From contig JAHJNL010000031.1 in NCBI GenBank assembly GCA_018820855.1, positions 62,001 through 126,000 of the forward strand: a stretch of 64,000 nucleotides of DNA. The letters run 5' to 3'. The DNA comes from Pseudomonadota bacterium. GTDB lineage: Bacteria > Desulfobacterota > Desulfobulbia > Desulfobulbales > Desulfocapsaceae. The position numbers and the translations under genes are program-made. The notes under the pieces were generated by a model. That model was given only the letters and a program-made list of their open reading frames with translations. It did not search any database and had not been told where the DNA came from. Shown piece after piece: positions 57,265 to 64,000 of the stretch (position 1 is the stretch's first letter; the number at the start of each line of letters is the position of its first letter).

Positions 57265-57930
57265 ATGCATAGGAAAATATTTGCCATAGGCGACAGTCAT
57301 TCCAGACGCTGTTTCGAAAATAATGACTGGATTGCAGACTCCCGGGTCCTGGTTGGCTATAATAAACTGGACGGAAAGACTGCGTATAACCTGGAGCGGC
57401 ATGAGAAAAAGCTGTTGCAGATTCTGGAGCCGCTACGGGAAAAGGAACTGATCTTCTGCTTTGGTGAAGTCGATATCCGTATTCACATCAAGTATAAGCA
57501 TCAGCAGTCAGGTATACCAGTGGAGCAACTCATCGATAAGACTGCTGCTCGCTATACCTCTTACGTGAGCAGGTTGCGACAGCATGGGTACAGGATACAC
57601 GTTTTTAACGTGGTTCCCACGGGAGACTACCAGGGACCGGAGGCCAGGAAATGGGAAAAGGGACTTTCCTATCCCTTTACTGCCAGCTATGAGGAACGCA
57701 CCGACTATACCCTGAAGCTGAATCAGTGCTACCGCAGCTACTGCCGTGAGCTGCAGATTCCTTTTATCGATATCTACCAGTACCTGGTGGACGAGCGCGG
57801 ACAGCGGAGAGCGGAGTTGGTTTTTGACTTTGCCCACCTCAATAGTCAGTGTGCTGATCTGACCCTGCAACACCATACCTTTTCTTCCATTAGTCCTGTA
57901 CATAAAAATGGGGAGACAGTGCATGTTTGA
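57265..57930 (+). CDS. SGNH/GDSL-type hydrolase-like protein
   Basis: A 221-residue protein. Block I is IFAIGDSHSRRC (catalytic Ser in GDSH, about 9-12), a block-III-like GEVDIR lies at about 68-73, and block V is DFAHLN (about 192-197). It is short for the family and has no signal peptide, so it is probably cytoplasmic. SGNH enzymes cleave or transfer acyl groups on sugars or lipids; the substrate is unknown. ATG at 57265 has little Shine-Dalgarno sequence (CAGGTGGT). The stop overlaps the aminotransferase start, so it is the first gene of a three-gene unit. Confidence 0.75.
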   Translation: MHRKIFAIGDSHSRRCFENNDWIADSRVLVGYNKLDGKTAYNLERHEKKLLQILEPLREKELIFCFGEVDIRIHIKYKHQQSGIPVEQLIDKTAARYTSYVSRLRQHGYRIHVFNVVPTGDYQGPEARKWEKGLSYPFTASYEERTDYTLKLNQCYRSYCRELQIPFIDIYQYLVDERGQRRAELVFDFAHLNSQCADLTLQHHTFSSISPVHKNGETVHV

Positions 57931-59086
57931 TAAGAGTGAGAGCAGCTTTCCGGCGAAAAAGAACAGCCTGTTTCTTGCCCATTGCGCCATTTCTCCCCTG
58001 CAACGGCGAGCAAAAGAGGCGGCGCAAGGATTTCTTGAGGCTATGGCCGCAGGGGGGCTCAGCGGCTTGCCACCCTATTTTGACCTGTTGCCGCAGTTTC
58101 ATCACAAATGTGGGGAACTGCTGCATACGGACGCGGAAAATATCTCTTTTGTCCATAATACGGCTGAGGCCATGTGCCTTCTGGCCAACGGCTATCCCTT
58201 TCAGCCGGGAGATGAGATTGTCAGCTATATTCATGAGTTTCCAAGCAACCACTATCCCTGGCGTTTGCAGGAAAAAAGAGGTGTGAAACTGGTATTGCTG
58301 GGAGATAGCGATCCCCTGGGTACTTTAGGCGATGTTGCTGCACCGCGCGGCTGGTCCATGGAAGAACTGGAGAGCAGGGTCACCCCCCGGACGCGGGTAA
58401 TTGCCCTCAGCCATGTCCAGTTTACCAGCGGTTATGCGGCAGATCTCAGGGAGCTGGGGGCGTTCTGCAGGGAGCGCGATATCGACCTGATTATCGACGG
58501 GGCGCAGAGTCTGGGCTGTCTGCCTCTGTATCCAGAGGAATATCATGTAGCTGCTGTGGCGGCATCGGGATGGAAATGGCTGATGGGGCCATTTGGCTCG
58601 GGTGTCCTCTACACCAGCCCGGCTCTCAGGGGAAAAGTTGAACTGACCATGGTCGGCCCCTACTGTATGCAGCAGGGGCTGGACTATCTTGATCATCTGT
58701 GGAACCCGCATGCTGATGGCCGGAAATTTGAGTACTCCACCCTGGCCTGGGAGCATGTGGCAGCACTGAATGGCGTTCTGGAATCCGTATTTCTTCGCTA
58801 TTCCATGGAGAATATTCGAGCTGAGGTTTTTCGCCTTCAGGATCTGTTTCTGACCCATCTGGATCAGGATCTTTTTCGGGTCCTGCTCTATCCGGACGAA
58901 CACCGGTCCGGAATTCTCACCCTGCTGTCGCGGGGCAATAACGATGAGTTGGTGGAAAGAGTCGGGAAACTGGGGTTGGTGTTGACCGCCCGATCAGAAT
59001 ATATACGAATTGCCCCGCATTTTTATCTCAGTGATGATGAAATGAAAGGGGCGGCAGAACTTTTAAACAGGGAGGCAGGAGGCTGA
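57923..59086 (+). CDS. Class V aminotransferase-like PLP enzyme
   Basis: A 387-residue PLP-dependent enzyme of the cysteine desulfurase / isopenicillin-N epimerase / kynureninase group. Phosphate and ring contacts are visible: HNTAEAM (about 66-72), IIDGAQSLG (Asp stacking with the PLP nitrogen, about 193) and SGWKWLMGPFGSGV (Schiff-base Lys, about 219). There is no obvious desulfurase cysteine loop. ATG at 57923 follows GGGGAGA and overlaps the SGNH gene (ATGTTTGA), so the two are coupled. Substrate not recognised; an amino-sugar or amino-acid derivative is possible. Confidence 0.82.
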   Translation: MFDKSESSFPAKKNSLFLAHCAISPLQRRAKEAAQGFLEAMAAGGLSGLPPYFDLLPQFHHKCGELLHTDAENISFVHNTAEAMCLLANGYPFQPGDEIVSYIHEFPSNHYPWRLQEKRGVKLVLLGDSDPLGTLGDVAAPRGWSMEELESRVTPRTRVIALSHVQFTSGYAADLRELGAFCRERDIDLIIDGAQSLGCLPLYPEEYHVAAVAASGWKWLMGPFGSGVLYTSPALRGKVELTMVGPYCMQQGLDYLDHLWNPHADGRKFEYSTLAWEHVAALNGVLESVFLRYSMENIRAEVFRLQDLFLTHLDQDLFRVLLYPDEHRSGILTLLSRGNNDELVERVGKLGLVLTARSEYIRIAPHFYLSDDEMKGAAELLNREAGG

Positions 59087-59841
59087 TGAGAAAAACTGCA
59101 TTTATTACCGGAGCAACCTCGGGGTTCGGCAGGGCATGTGCAGAACTCTTTGCAGGAAAGGGTTGGAATCTGGTGCTCTGCGGGCGGCGTGCAGAGCGAT
59201 TGCGGGAGTTACAGGAGACTCTTACGGATGTCGAGGTTCACACCGTTGTCTGCGATGTCCGGGACAGGGTCCAGGTGCAGGCAATGGTAGACGAGCTGCC
59301 TGGGTCTCATGCTGTCATTGATCTGCTGGTCAACAACGCGGGACTGGCCCTGGGCATGAAGCCGGCTCAGGAGGCTGACCTGGAAGATTGGGAGATCATG
59401 GTAGATACCAATATCAAGGGATTGATGTACATGACTCGGGCTTTGTTGCCTGCCATGGTTGCCCGCGGTCAGGGGCACGTCATTAATATGGGTTCGGTTG
59501 CCGGTTCCTGGCCCTATCCGGGCGGTAATGCCTACGGGGGCACCAAGGCCTTTGTTGAGCAGTTTTCCAATAATCTGCGTGCAGATCTGCATGGTACCGG
59601 AGTGCGGGTCTCTAACATTGAACCGGGACTGGCTGAGTCCGAGTTTTCAGTGGTCCGTTTTCAGGGAGACAGGAAAAAGGCCGACGCCGTGTATGAGGGT
59701 ACTGAACCGCTTACTCCCAAGGATATTGCCGAGATTGTCTATTGGATCGCTGATCGTCCGTCCCATGTCAATATCAACCGAGTGGAGGTCATGCCTGTCT
59801 GCCAGACCTGGAGCCCCTTTGCCATTCACCGGAAAGAATGA
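59086..59841 (+). CDS. Short-chain dehydrogenase (YdfG-like)
   Basis: A 251-residue NAD(P)-dependent SDR. The nucleotide motif is TGATSGFG (about 9-16), followed by NNAGLAL, an active-site Ser in MGSVAGS and the YGGTK catalytic Tyr-Lys (about 149-153). The C-terminal NRVEVMPVCQTWSPFAIHRK is typical of YdfG-type enzymes, which act on 3-hydroxy acids such as serine or 3-hydroxypropionate. It starts one base into the stop of the aminotransferase gene. Together they suggest a small-molecule pathway that removes or adds an amino group and reduces or oxidises a hydroxyl. Confidence 0.9.
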   Translation: MRKTAFITGATSGFGRACAELFAGKGWNLVLCGRRAERLRELQETLTDVEVHTVVCDVRDRVQVQAMVDELPGSHAVIDLLVNNAGLALGMKPAQEADLEDWEIMVDTNIKGLMYMTRALLPAMVARGQGHVINMGSVAGSWPYPGGNAYGGTKAFVEQFSNNLRADLHGTGVRVSNIEPGLAESEFSVVRFQGDRKKADAVYEGTEPLTPKDIAEIVYWIADRPSHVNINRVEVMPVCQTWSPFAIHRKE

Positions 59842-59981
59842 AGACAGTGTTAACGCAGAGTCGGTATGAGAAAGGACAGTCAGGAAAGAATTGCAGAAAA
59901 CTTTGCTAATTGCTAGACTGAACTTGGTTGATCACTGACTGTTTTGCAATAGATTACAATGTAATATGAAGGAGGTGGAAA

Positions 59982-60824
59982 ATGGGTAGGAAGTGTCTGA
60001 TAGCTGTCATGCTGGTATTCCTGATGCCGCTGGGAGCGTTTGCCGGGAATAAGAGTCCCTGGGAGATGGAGCTGCCGTTTAAAAGTGCAACCATTCATTA
60101 TACAATCAGGGGCATAGAAAACGGGAGTGAGGTCAAGTATATCCGTGACTATGGCCGTGAGGTTGCCACCTATCATACCACCAAAACATCTATGATGGGA
60201 ATGACCATGGTAACTGAAACTGTGGATATTGATACTCCGGACTGGCAGTACCACTTTGATCTGAGTCAGAGGACAGGCACCAAGAGTGTCAATCCTCAGA
60301 AATACATGATTGAGGAGTACAATAAGCTTTCAAAGGCTGAACGGAAGCAGCTTGAGGAAAATGCAGAAAAGATGGGAAAATCCGTTACTGATGGGTTTGG
60401 CGGTACCATCCAGCAAAATGCGGAAAAGATCCTGGGCTACAGCTGTGACCGTGCCGAGATGATGGGTACTGTGGTTTATAATATTCACGCCACCGATATT
60501 CCTCTTCGCCTTGAGAGTAACATGATGGGTATGAGCATGAAGATTGAGGCGACCTCGGTGGATGAAGGAAAGGTGGACGGCAAGTTTTTCCTTCTTCCTC
60601 AGGGGATTGCGCCGCAATTTGATCCACAGTCCGATGCCATGGCCCGCCAAATAGCCCGGCAGACCATTACCATGCTGAAAGATCCGGAAAGCGCCAAGAA
60701 TAAGGGCGGAGTGCCAATGATGCAGAGGCCTGGACAGCAGCAGTTGAGCCCGGAAGAACAGGAGCAGATGGAACAGGCCATGGAGATGCTGAAGGGAATG
60801 TTCGGTAATCCAAATCAACAGTAA
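59982..60824 (+). CDS. Exported protein of unknown function
   Basis: A 280-residue protein with a clear signal peptide (about 1-22, cleavage near AFA/GNK). The mature N-terminal part (about 25-100) is beta-rich (FKSATIHYTIRGIENGSEVKY), and methionine-rich segments occur (TSMMGMTMV, SNMMGMSMK), which could bind copper or hydrophobic ligands. A KAERKQLEENAEKMGKS helix and a Gln/Pro-rich tail follow (about 240-280). It may belong to the DUF4412 type of proteins, but this is uncertain. ATG at 59982 follows GAAGGAGGTGG, and a strong terminator follows. Confidence 0.75.
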   Translation: MGRKCLIAVMLVFLMPLGAFAGNKSPWEMELPFKSATIHYTIRGIENGSEVKYIRDYGREVATYHTTKTSMMGMTMVTETVDIDTPDWQYHFDLSQRTGTKSVNPQKYMIEEYNKLSKAERKQLEENAEKMGKSVTDGFGGTIQQNAEKILGYSCDRAEMMGTVVYNIHATDIPLRLESNMMGMSMKIEATSVDEGKVDGKFFLLPQGIAPQFDPQSDAMARQIARQTITMLKDPESAKNKGGVPMMQRPGQQQLSPEEQEQMEQAMEMLKGMFGNPNQQ

Positions 60825-60838
60825 CTCTTTTAATTCTT

Positions 60839-60883
60839 AAAAAAGGCCTGGTCTTGGGAGTTTCCCGTGCCAGGCCTTTTTTT
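60839..60883 (+). terminator. Intrinsic terminator
   Basis: AAAAAAGGCCTGG (60839-60851) pairs with CCAGGCC (60870-60876) followed by seven T's. An inner stem GGGA/TCCC extends the hairpin. The A/T tracts on both sides make it bidirectional, serving the exported-protein gene and the convergent lipoprotein gene. Confidence 0.92.
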
Positions 60884-60920
60884 GTGTAAAATAGATGAGA
60901 GAATCTGTGTTGCTTGTGAT

Positions 60921-61388
60921 TTAAAAAGAGTTGCCGCTCCCTGCAAATGGCCGTCGATAGCTCTGGGGGGACATCGGTGTGTAGATAATGACTTTGCCGT
61001 TTTCTTCTTTGATCGTGGTCCAGTCTGCCCATTTTCTTGCATACCAGAGACCAAGCTCTTTTCCTTCGCCAGAATAGATAACGTAGCCGTCGTACTGGTT
61101 ACGTACCCCTCGAATATCAGGATCGATTATCCGCATCCAGTCGCAGAGTTGTTTCTGGTCGAGGGCAATTGCTTTCCACAGTCCCTTTTCAAAGGTGTAT
61201 TCTTTTTTAACTGCGAGAATGACATCGGGCTGTGCTTCGGGACCGTTATAATAATAGTCGTATTCCGGAAGAACGGTACAGGATTCAAAGCTTGAGGTGA
61301 TTTCTTTATTCAGTCTCAGGTTTCCTGTTTTTCCGATCTGGCAGGAGGAAAGAAGGAGGATGGAAGCAAGGAGAAGAAGTGTTTTCAT
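60921..61388 (-). CDS. Small lipoprotein of unknown function
   Basis: A 155-residue protein with a lipoprotein signal (MKTLLLLASILLLSSCQIG; lipobox LSSC). The mature part is aromatic and acidic (EYDYYYNG, GLWYARKWADW) and contains two more cysteines. ATG at 61388 is chosen because it opens the signal peptide; a longer start at 61445 would add a non-hydrophobic tail. No domain was recognised. It is divergent from the DUF4136 lipoprotein gene and convergent with the exported-protein gene. Confidence 0.75.
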   Translation of the reverse strand: MKTLLLLASILLLSSCQIGKTGNLRLNKEITSSFESCTVLPEYDYYYNGPEAQPDVILAVKKEYTFEKGLWKAIALDQKQLCDWMRIIDPDIRGVRNQYDGYVIYSGEGKELGLWYARKWADWTTIKEENGKVIIYTPMSPQSYRRPFAGSGNSF

Positions 61389-61600
61389 AGGTTCACCATA
61401 AGGAGAAGAAATAATAGAAAATGAAGGGCCTTCTTGACACACCACTTTCTAACAGTTATCATTTTTTGTCTCAAAGTCAATTTTGTTAGTCTGCTAATCT
61501 TAAAAGGTTTTTGTTGTGTAATCTCTTGATGGGCAAACGTCTCTTATGCTGTCATGAGTAGCCAGGTAACTGCCATCAATTTCAGTCAGAGGAGGCTTCT

Positions 61601-62173
61601 ATGAACCGTTCTGTTCTCTTTGCACTTGTTGCTGCTTTCTTGTTCTTCAGCTTCGGTTGTTCGACTCTCAGCGTGAACACAGACTATAATTCGGCATATG
61701 ATTTTTCAATATTGAAGAGCTATGCCTGGCTTGATAACGGTCAGGTGCCCAGTAGTGATGCCAGGGTGAACAATGCATTGATTATAGAACGAGTGCGTAG
61801 TGCAGTGGACCAGACCCTTGCTGCCAAGGGATATGTGAAAACGGATAGCGCTTCTGCTGACTTCATGGTGAGCTGGCTTGGCGCCATTGATAAGAAATTG
61901 CAGGTGGATACCATTGACCATTTTTACAGTCCTTACGGGTATGGTTCTCTCTATCGTGATCCGTTCTTGGCTGGTTCTATGCCTACAACCAGAATTCACG
62001 AGTATGAGGTCGGAACCCTGATTGTCGATATCCTGGATCCGGTGCAGCATAAATTGATCTGGCGGGGAACCGGTGCAGATCGTCTCAAGGGAAATAAAAA
62101 TCCGCACGAGGTTACCAAAAGGATTAATAAGGCAGTGGCGGCGATTATGAAAGATTTCCCTCCTGCGCAATAA
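61601..62173 (+). CDS. DUF4136-like lipoprotein
   Basis: A 190-residue lipoprotein with signal peptide and lipobox (FSFGC-S, about 17-21). The mature region has the DUF4136 pattern: VNTDYNSAYDFSILKSYAWL near the N-terminus, ADFMVSW in the middle and GTLIVDILDPVQHKLIWRG in the C-terminal half, ending in NKAVAAIMKDFPP. The family occurs in outer-membrane-associated lipoproteins of unknown role. ATG at 61601 follows GAGGAGG. Confidence 0.85.
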   Translation: MNRSVLFALVAAFLFFSFGCSTLSVNTDYNSAYDFSILKSYAWLDNGQVPSSDARVNNALIIERVRSAVDQTLAAKGYVKTDSASADFMVSWLGAIDKKLQVDTIDHFYSPYGYGSLYRDPFLAGSMPTTRIHEYEVGTLIVDILDPVQHKLIWRGTGADRLKGNKNPHEVTKRINKAVAAIMKDFPPAQ

Positions 62174-62244
62174 TTCGGGAATTTGTAAAGAGGCAGACTG
62201 GAGTTCTGGTTATATAAATATCTTTCCGGGTTGGTGTCTACTCC

Positions 62245-64000
62245 ATGCAGTTTTCACAGCAGACAGGAGAAGAGGTCCTTGCAAGCCTGAATTCTCGTGG
62301 TGTAGGTTTAACCAGTGAAGAGGTTCGTCAACGTCTCCTGGAAAATGGCCACAATGTTCTGGAGACAGGTAAGGCTGTCAATCCAGTCTTGCTCTTTCTG
62401 AATCAGTTCAAAAGTTTCATCATCTATATCCTGCTCTTTGCGGTTGTTTTTTCTCTTATAATTGGAGAATACGTAGATTCCATTCTTATCCTGGCCATTC
62501 TCCTGGCCAACGCCTTGATCGGTTTTTTTCAGGAACTCAACGCCTATCGTTCCCTGGAGGCCCTGAAAAAGATAACAGCTCTCCATGCCACTGTTCTCCG
62601 TGCCGGGGAGAGGGTGGTTGTCCATGCGGCAGATCTGGTTCCTGGTGATATCCTGGTGCTGGAGGCCGGAGACAAGGTTCCGGCAGATGCACGTCTGCTG
62701 GAATCGGTACGATTGAAGGTGGAAGAATCTGCCCTGACAGGAGAGAGTGTCCCTGTAGAAAAAAATAATCGAGCGATTCCTGACAGGGTACAGATCGGGG
62801 ATCAACAGAATATGCTGTTTTCTTCTACCTCGGTGGTGGCCGGCAACGGGCGGGCAGTGGTGGTCGCCACAGGAATGGAGACGGAGATTGGTCGAATAAC
62901 CACTCTTATCACAAATGTCGGTGAGGAGATGACTCCCCTGCAGCGGCGATTGCATAGATTTGGCAAAAGACTGGGGATAGTTATTCTGGGCATCTGTTTT
63001 GCCATGTTCTGTCTCCTGAGCCTGCAGTCCCATTTCAGAGGGACTCTCAGTGCAAATACCTTTATCTCTTTTCTCTTCATTGCCATCGCTATGGCTGTGG
63101 CAGCGGTGCCCACGGCTTTGCCAGCGGTGGTTACCATTGCCCTCAGTGTCGGAGTCAAACGTCTGTTGAAAAAGAAGGCTCTGGTCCGCAGGCTCTCTTC
63201 TGTGGAGACTCTTGGCAGCTGTGATGTGATCTGCACGGATAAGACCGGGACACTCACTGAGAATCAGATGACTGTCCGTTATGGCTGGACCCTGGCAGGC
63301 GAAGTGGAGTTGCACGGGACCGGCTATGAACCGGCAGGCGAGGTGACGGGAGAACCAGTGGATCTGTTATTTCGAGCCGGGATCTTGTGCAACAATGCAA
63401 GCCTGCGTGAGAATGGTGGCAACTGGGAGTTGATCGGTGATCCGACGGAAGGTGCTTTATTGACAAGTGCAGGCAAGCTCGGCCTTGCCGGAGATGGCGA
63501 GCGCATTGATGAAATCCCTTTTGATTCCGAACGGAAGATGATGAGTGTGCTCATCCGTGATGCGGAAGAGGGGTTGGTAGTTTTCAGTAAAGGGGCACCT
63601 GGTAATATCCTGGAACGGTGTGATCGTTATTATAGAGAGGGAGAAATTCTCCCCCTGGATCAGGATGTACGGGCCGAGATTGAGGCTCGTAATGACCTCT
63701 ATGCAAGACAGGCCATGCGGGTTCTGGCCTTTGCCTGGAAGGTGGTGGAGGGAAAAGAGCAGTTTGATGAAGATGGTCTGGTTTTCCTTGGCTTTCAGGC
63801 TATGATAGATCCTCCCAGAAAGGATGTGTTACAGGCTATCAAAACGACGTCTGAGGCAGGTATACGGGTTATCATGGTGACTGGCGATTATCAGGCCACT
63901 GCTAAGGCCATCGGTAAAGAGATCGGTATAGAAGGTGAGGTCTGTTCGGGCCAGGAACTTGACGTCATGGATGAGGCAGCCCTTATCGCAGCTTTGACAG
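62245..64000 (+). CDS. P-type cation-transporting ATPase (5' part)
   Basis: The frame from ATG 62245 stays open to the right edge (585 codons), so the C-terminal half is missing. It has the N-terminal cation-ATPase domain (about 3-60), TGES in the actuator (T165-S168), the phosphorylated aspartate D332 in DKTGTLTEN, an ATP-binding KGAP (about 449) and the MVTGDYQATA segment near the edge. The helix-4 motif reads PTALP (289-293) where Ca2+-ATPases have PEGLP, so the glutamate ligand is replaced by Thr290. Type IIA (SERCA/PMR1-like) by plan; the ion is uncertain. The ribosome-binding site is weak. Confidence 0.88.
   Translation, partial: MQFSQQTGEEVLASLNSRGVGLTSEEVRQRLLENGHNVLETGKAVNPVLLFLNQFKSFIIYILLFAVVFSLIIGEYVDSILILAILLANALIGFFQELNAYRSLEALKKITALHATVLRAGERVVVHAADLVPGDILVLEAGDKVPADARLLESVRLKVEESALTGESVPVEKNNRAIPDRVQIGDQQNMLFSSTSVVAGNGRAVVVATGMETEIGRITTLITNVGEEMTPLQRRLHRFGKRLGIVILGICFAMFCLLSLQSHFRGTLSANTFISFLFIAIAMAVAAVPTALPAVVTIALSVGVKRLLKKKALVRRLSSVETLGSCDVICTDKTGTLTENQMTVRYGWTLAGEVELHGTGYEPAGEVTGEPVDLLFRAGILCNNASLRENGGNWELIGDPTEGALLTSAGKLGLAGDGERIDEIPFDSERKMMSVLIRDAEEGLVVFSKGAPGNILERCDRYYREGEILPLDQDVRAEIEARNDLYARQAMRVLAFAWKVVEGKEQFDEDGLVFLGFQAMIDPPRKDVLQAIKTTSEAGIRVIMVTGDYQATAKAIGKEIGIEGEVCSGQELDVMDEAALIAALT

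Noticed and set aside
62308-63315. 335-codon minus-strand open frame near the right edge
   Set aside because: It lies opposite a P-type ATPase whose TGES and DKTGT motifs are in frame on the plus strand.

Overview
The window looks like a chromosomal segment of an anaerobic, lactate-oxidising Gram-negative bacterium, most likely a sulfate- or sulfur-metabolising member of the Desulfobacterota (Desulfobulbales-like). This is inferred from gene content: Hyf-type membrane hydrogenase-complex subunits, a lactate-to-acetate operon of the kind known from sulfate reducers, a multiheme cytochrome linked to a cytochrome b/Rieske pair, rubrerythrin plus catalase, PAS/GGDEF/HDOD signalling proteins and a cytoplasmic chemoreceptor. 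No rRNA, tRNA, CRISPR array, intact insertion sequence or prophage was recognised.

Layout. 1-3.7 kb (minus): hyfB-hyfC-hyfE-hyfF-like membrane subunits, running off the left edge. 4.2-5.3 kb (minus): a protein resembling the LCIB/C type of beta-carbonic anhydrase. 5.7-7.9 kb: TPP riboswitch and thiC. 8.0-20.3 kb (plus): a FadR-type GntR regulator, then lactate permease, GlcD-like and GlcF-like dehydrogenase subunits, pta, ackA, lutC and a fused LutB-LutA protein. Two matching TGGT-N3-ACCA palindromes sit at the regulator promoter and the operon promoter. 21-22 kb: an unrecognised exported protein. 22.2-25.3 kb (minus): def-fmt-larC-pgpA. 25.7-26.6 kb: plsY and a J-domain protein. 27.1-33.4 kb (plus): MarR regulator and a complete RND efflux operon (MFP-RND-TolC).

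33.5-39.1 kb (minus): three signalling proteins in one operon (GGDEF with a degenerate receiver, HDOD-GAF-histidine kinase, REC-PAS-kinase-REC). 39.1-40.2 kb: a gene-poor stretch with a 24-bp hairpin and a TolC-like remnant. 40.2-46.4 kb (plus): a triple-CheW protein, a cytoplasmic chemoreceptor with six PAS modules (five are exact 122-residue repeats with conserved cysteines), and an overlapping GNAT acetyltransferase / HDAC-family deacetylase pair. 46.6-47.7 kb (minus): a beta-propeller-repeat exported protein whose start is frameshifted, preceded by a c-di-GMP-I riboswitch with an intrinsic terminator. 48.0 kb: a broken DUF1992 gene. 48.2-52.0 kb (minus): cytochrome b, Rieske protein and an octaheme cytochrome with TPRs. 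52.2-56.8 kb (minus): TPM lipoprotein, rubrerythrin, ankyrin protein, catalase and a Fur/PerR-family regulator. 57.3-59.8 kb (plus): an overlapping SGNH hydrolase / class V aminotransferase / SDR cassette. 60-62.2 kb: an exported protein and two lipoproteins. 62.2 kb to the right edge: a truncated P-type cation ATPase.

Together the genes suggest lactate oxidation to acetate with substrate-level ATP, electron disposal through membrane complexes and multiheme cytochromes, peroxide defence, and c-di-GMP/chemotaxis control of behaviour. The least conventional parts are the cysteine-rich PAS-repeat chemoreceptor neighbourhood, the cytochrome b-Rieske-octaheme module and the riboswitch-controlled repeat protein.
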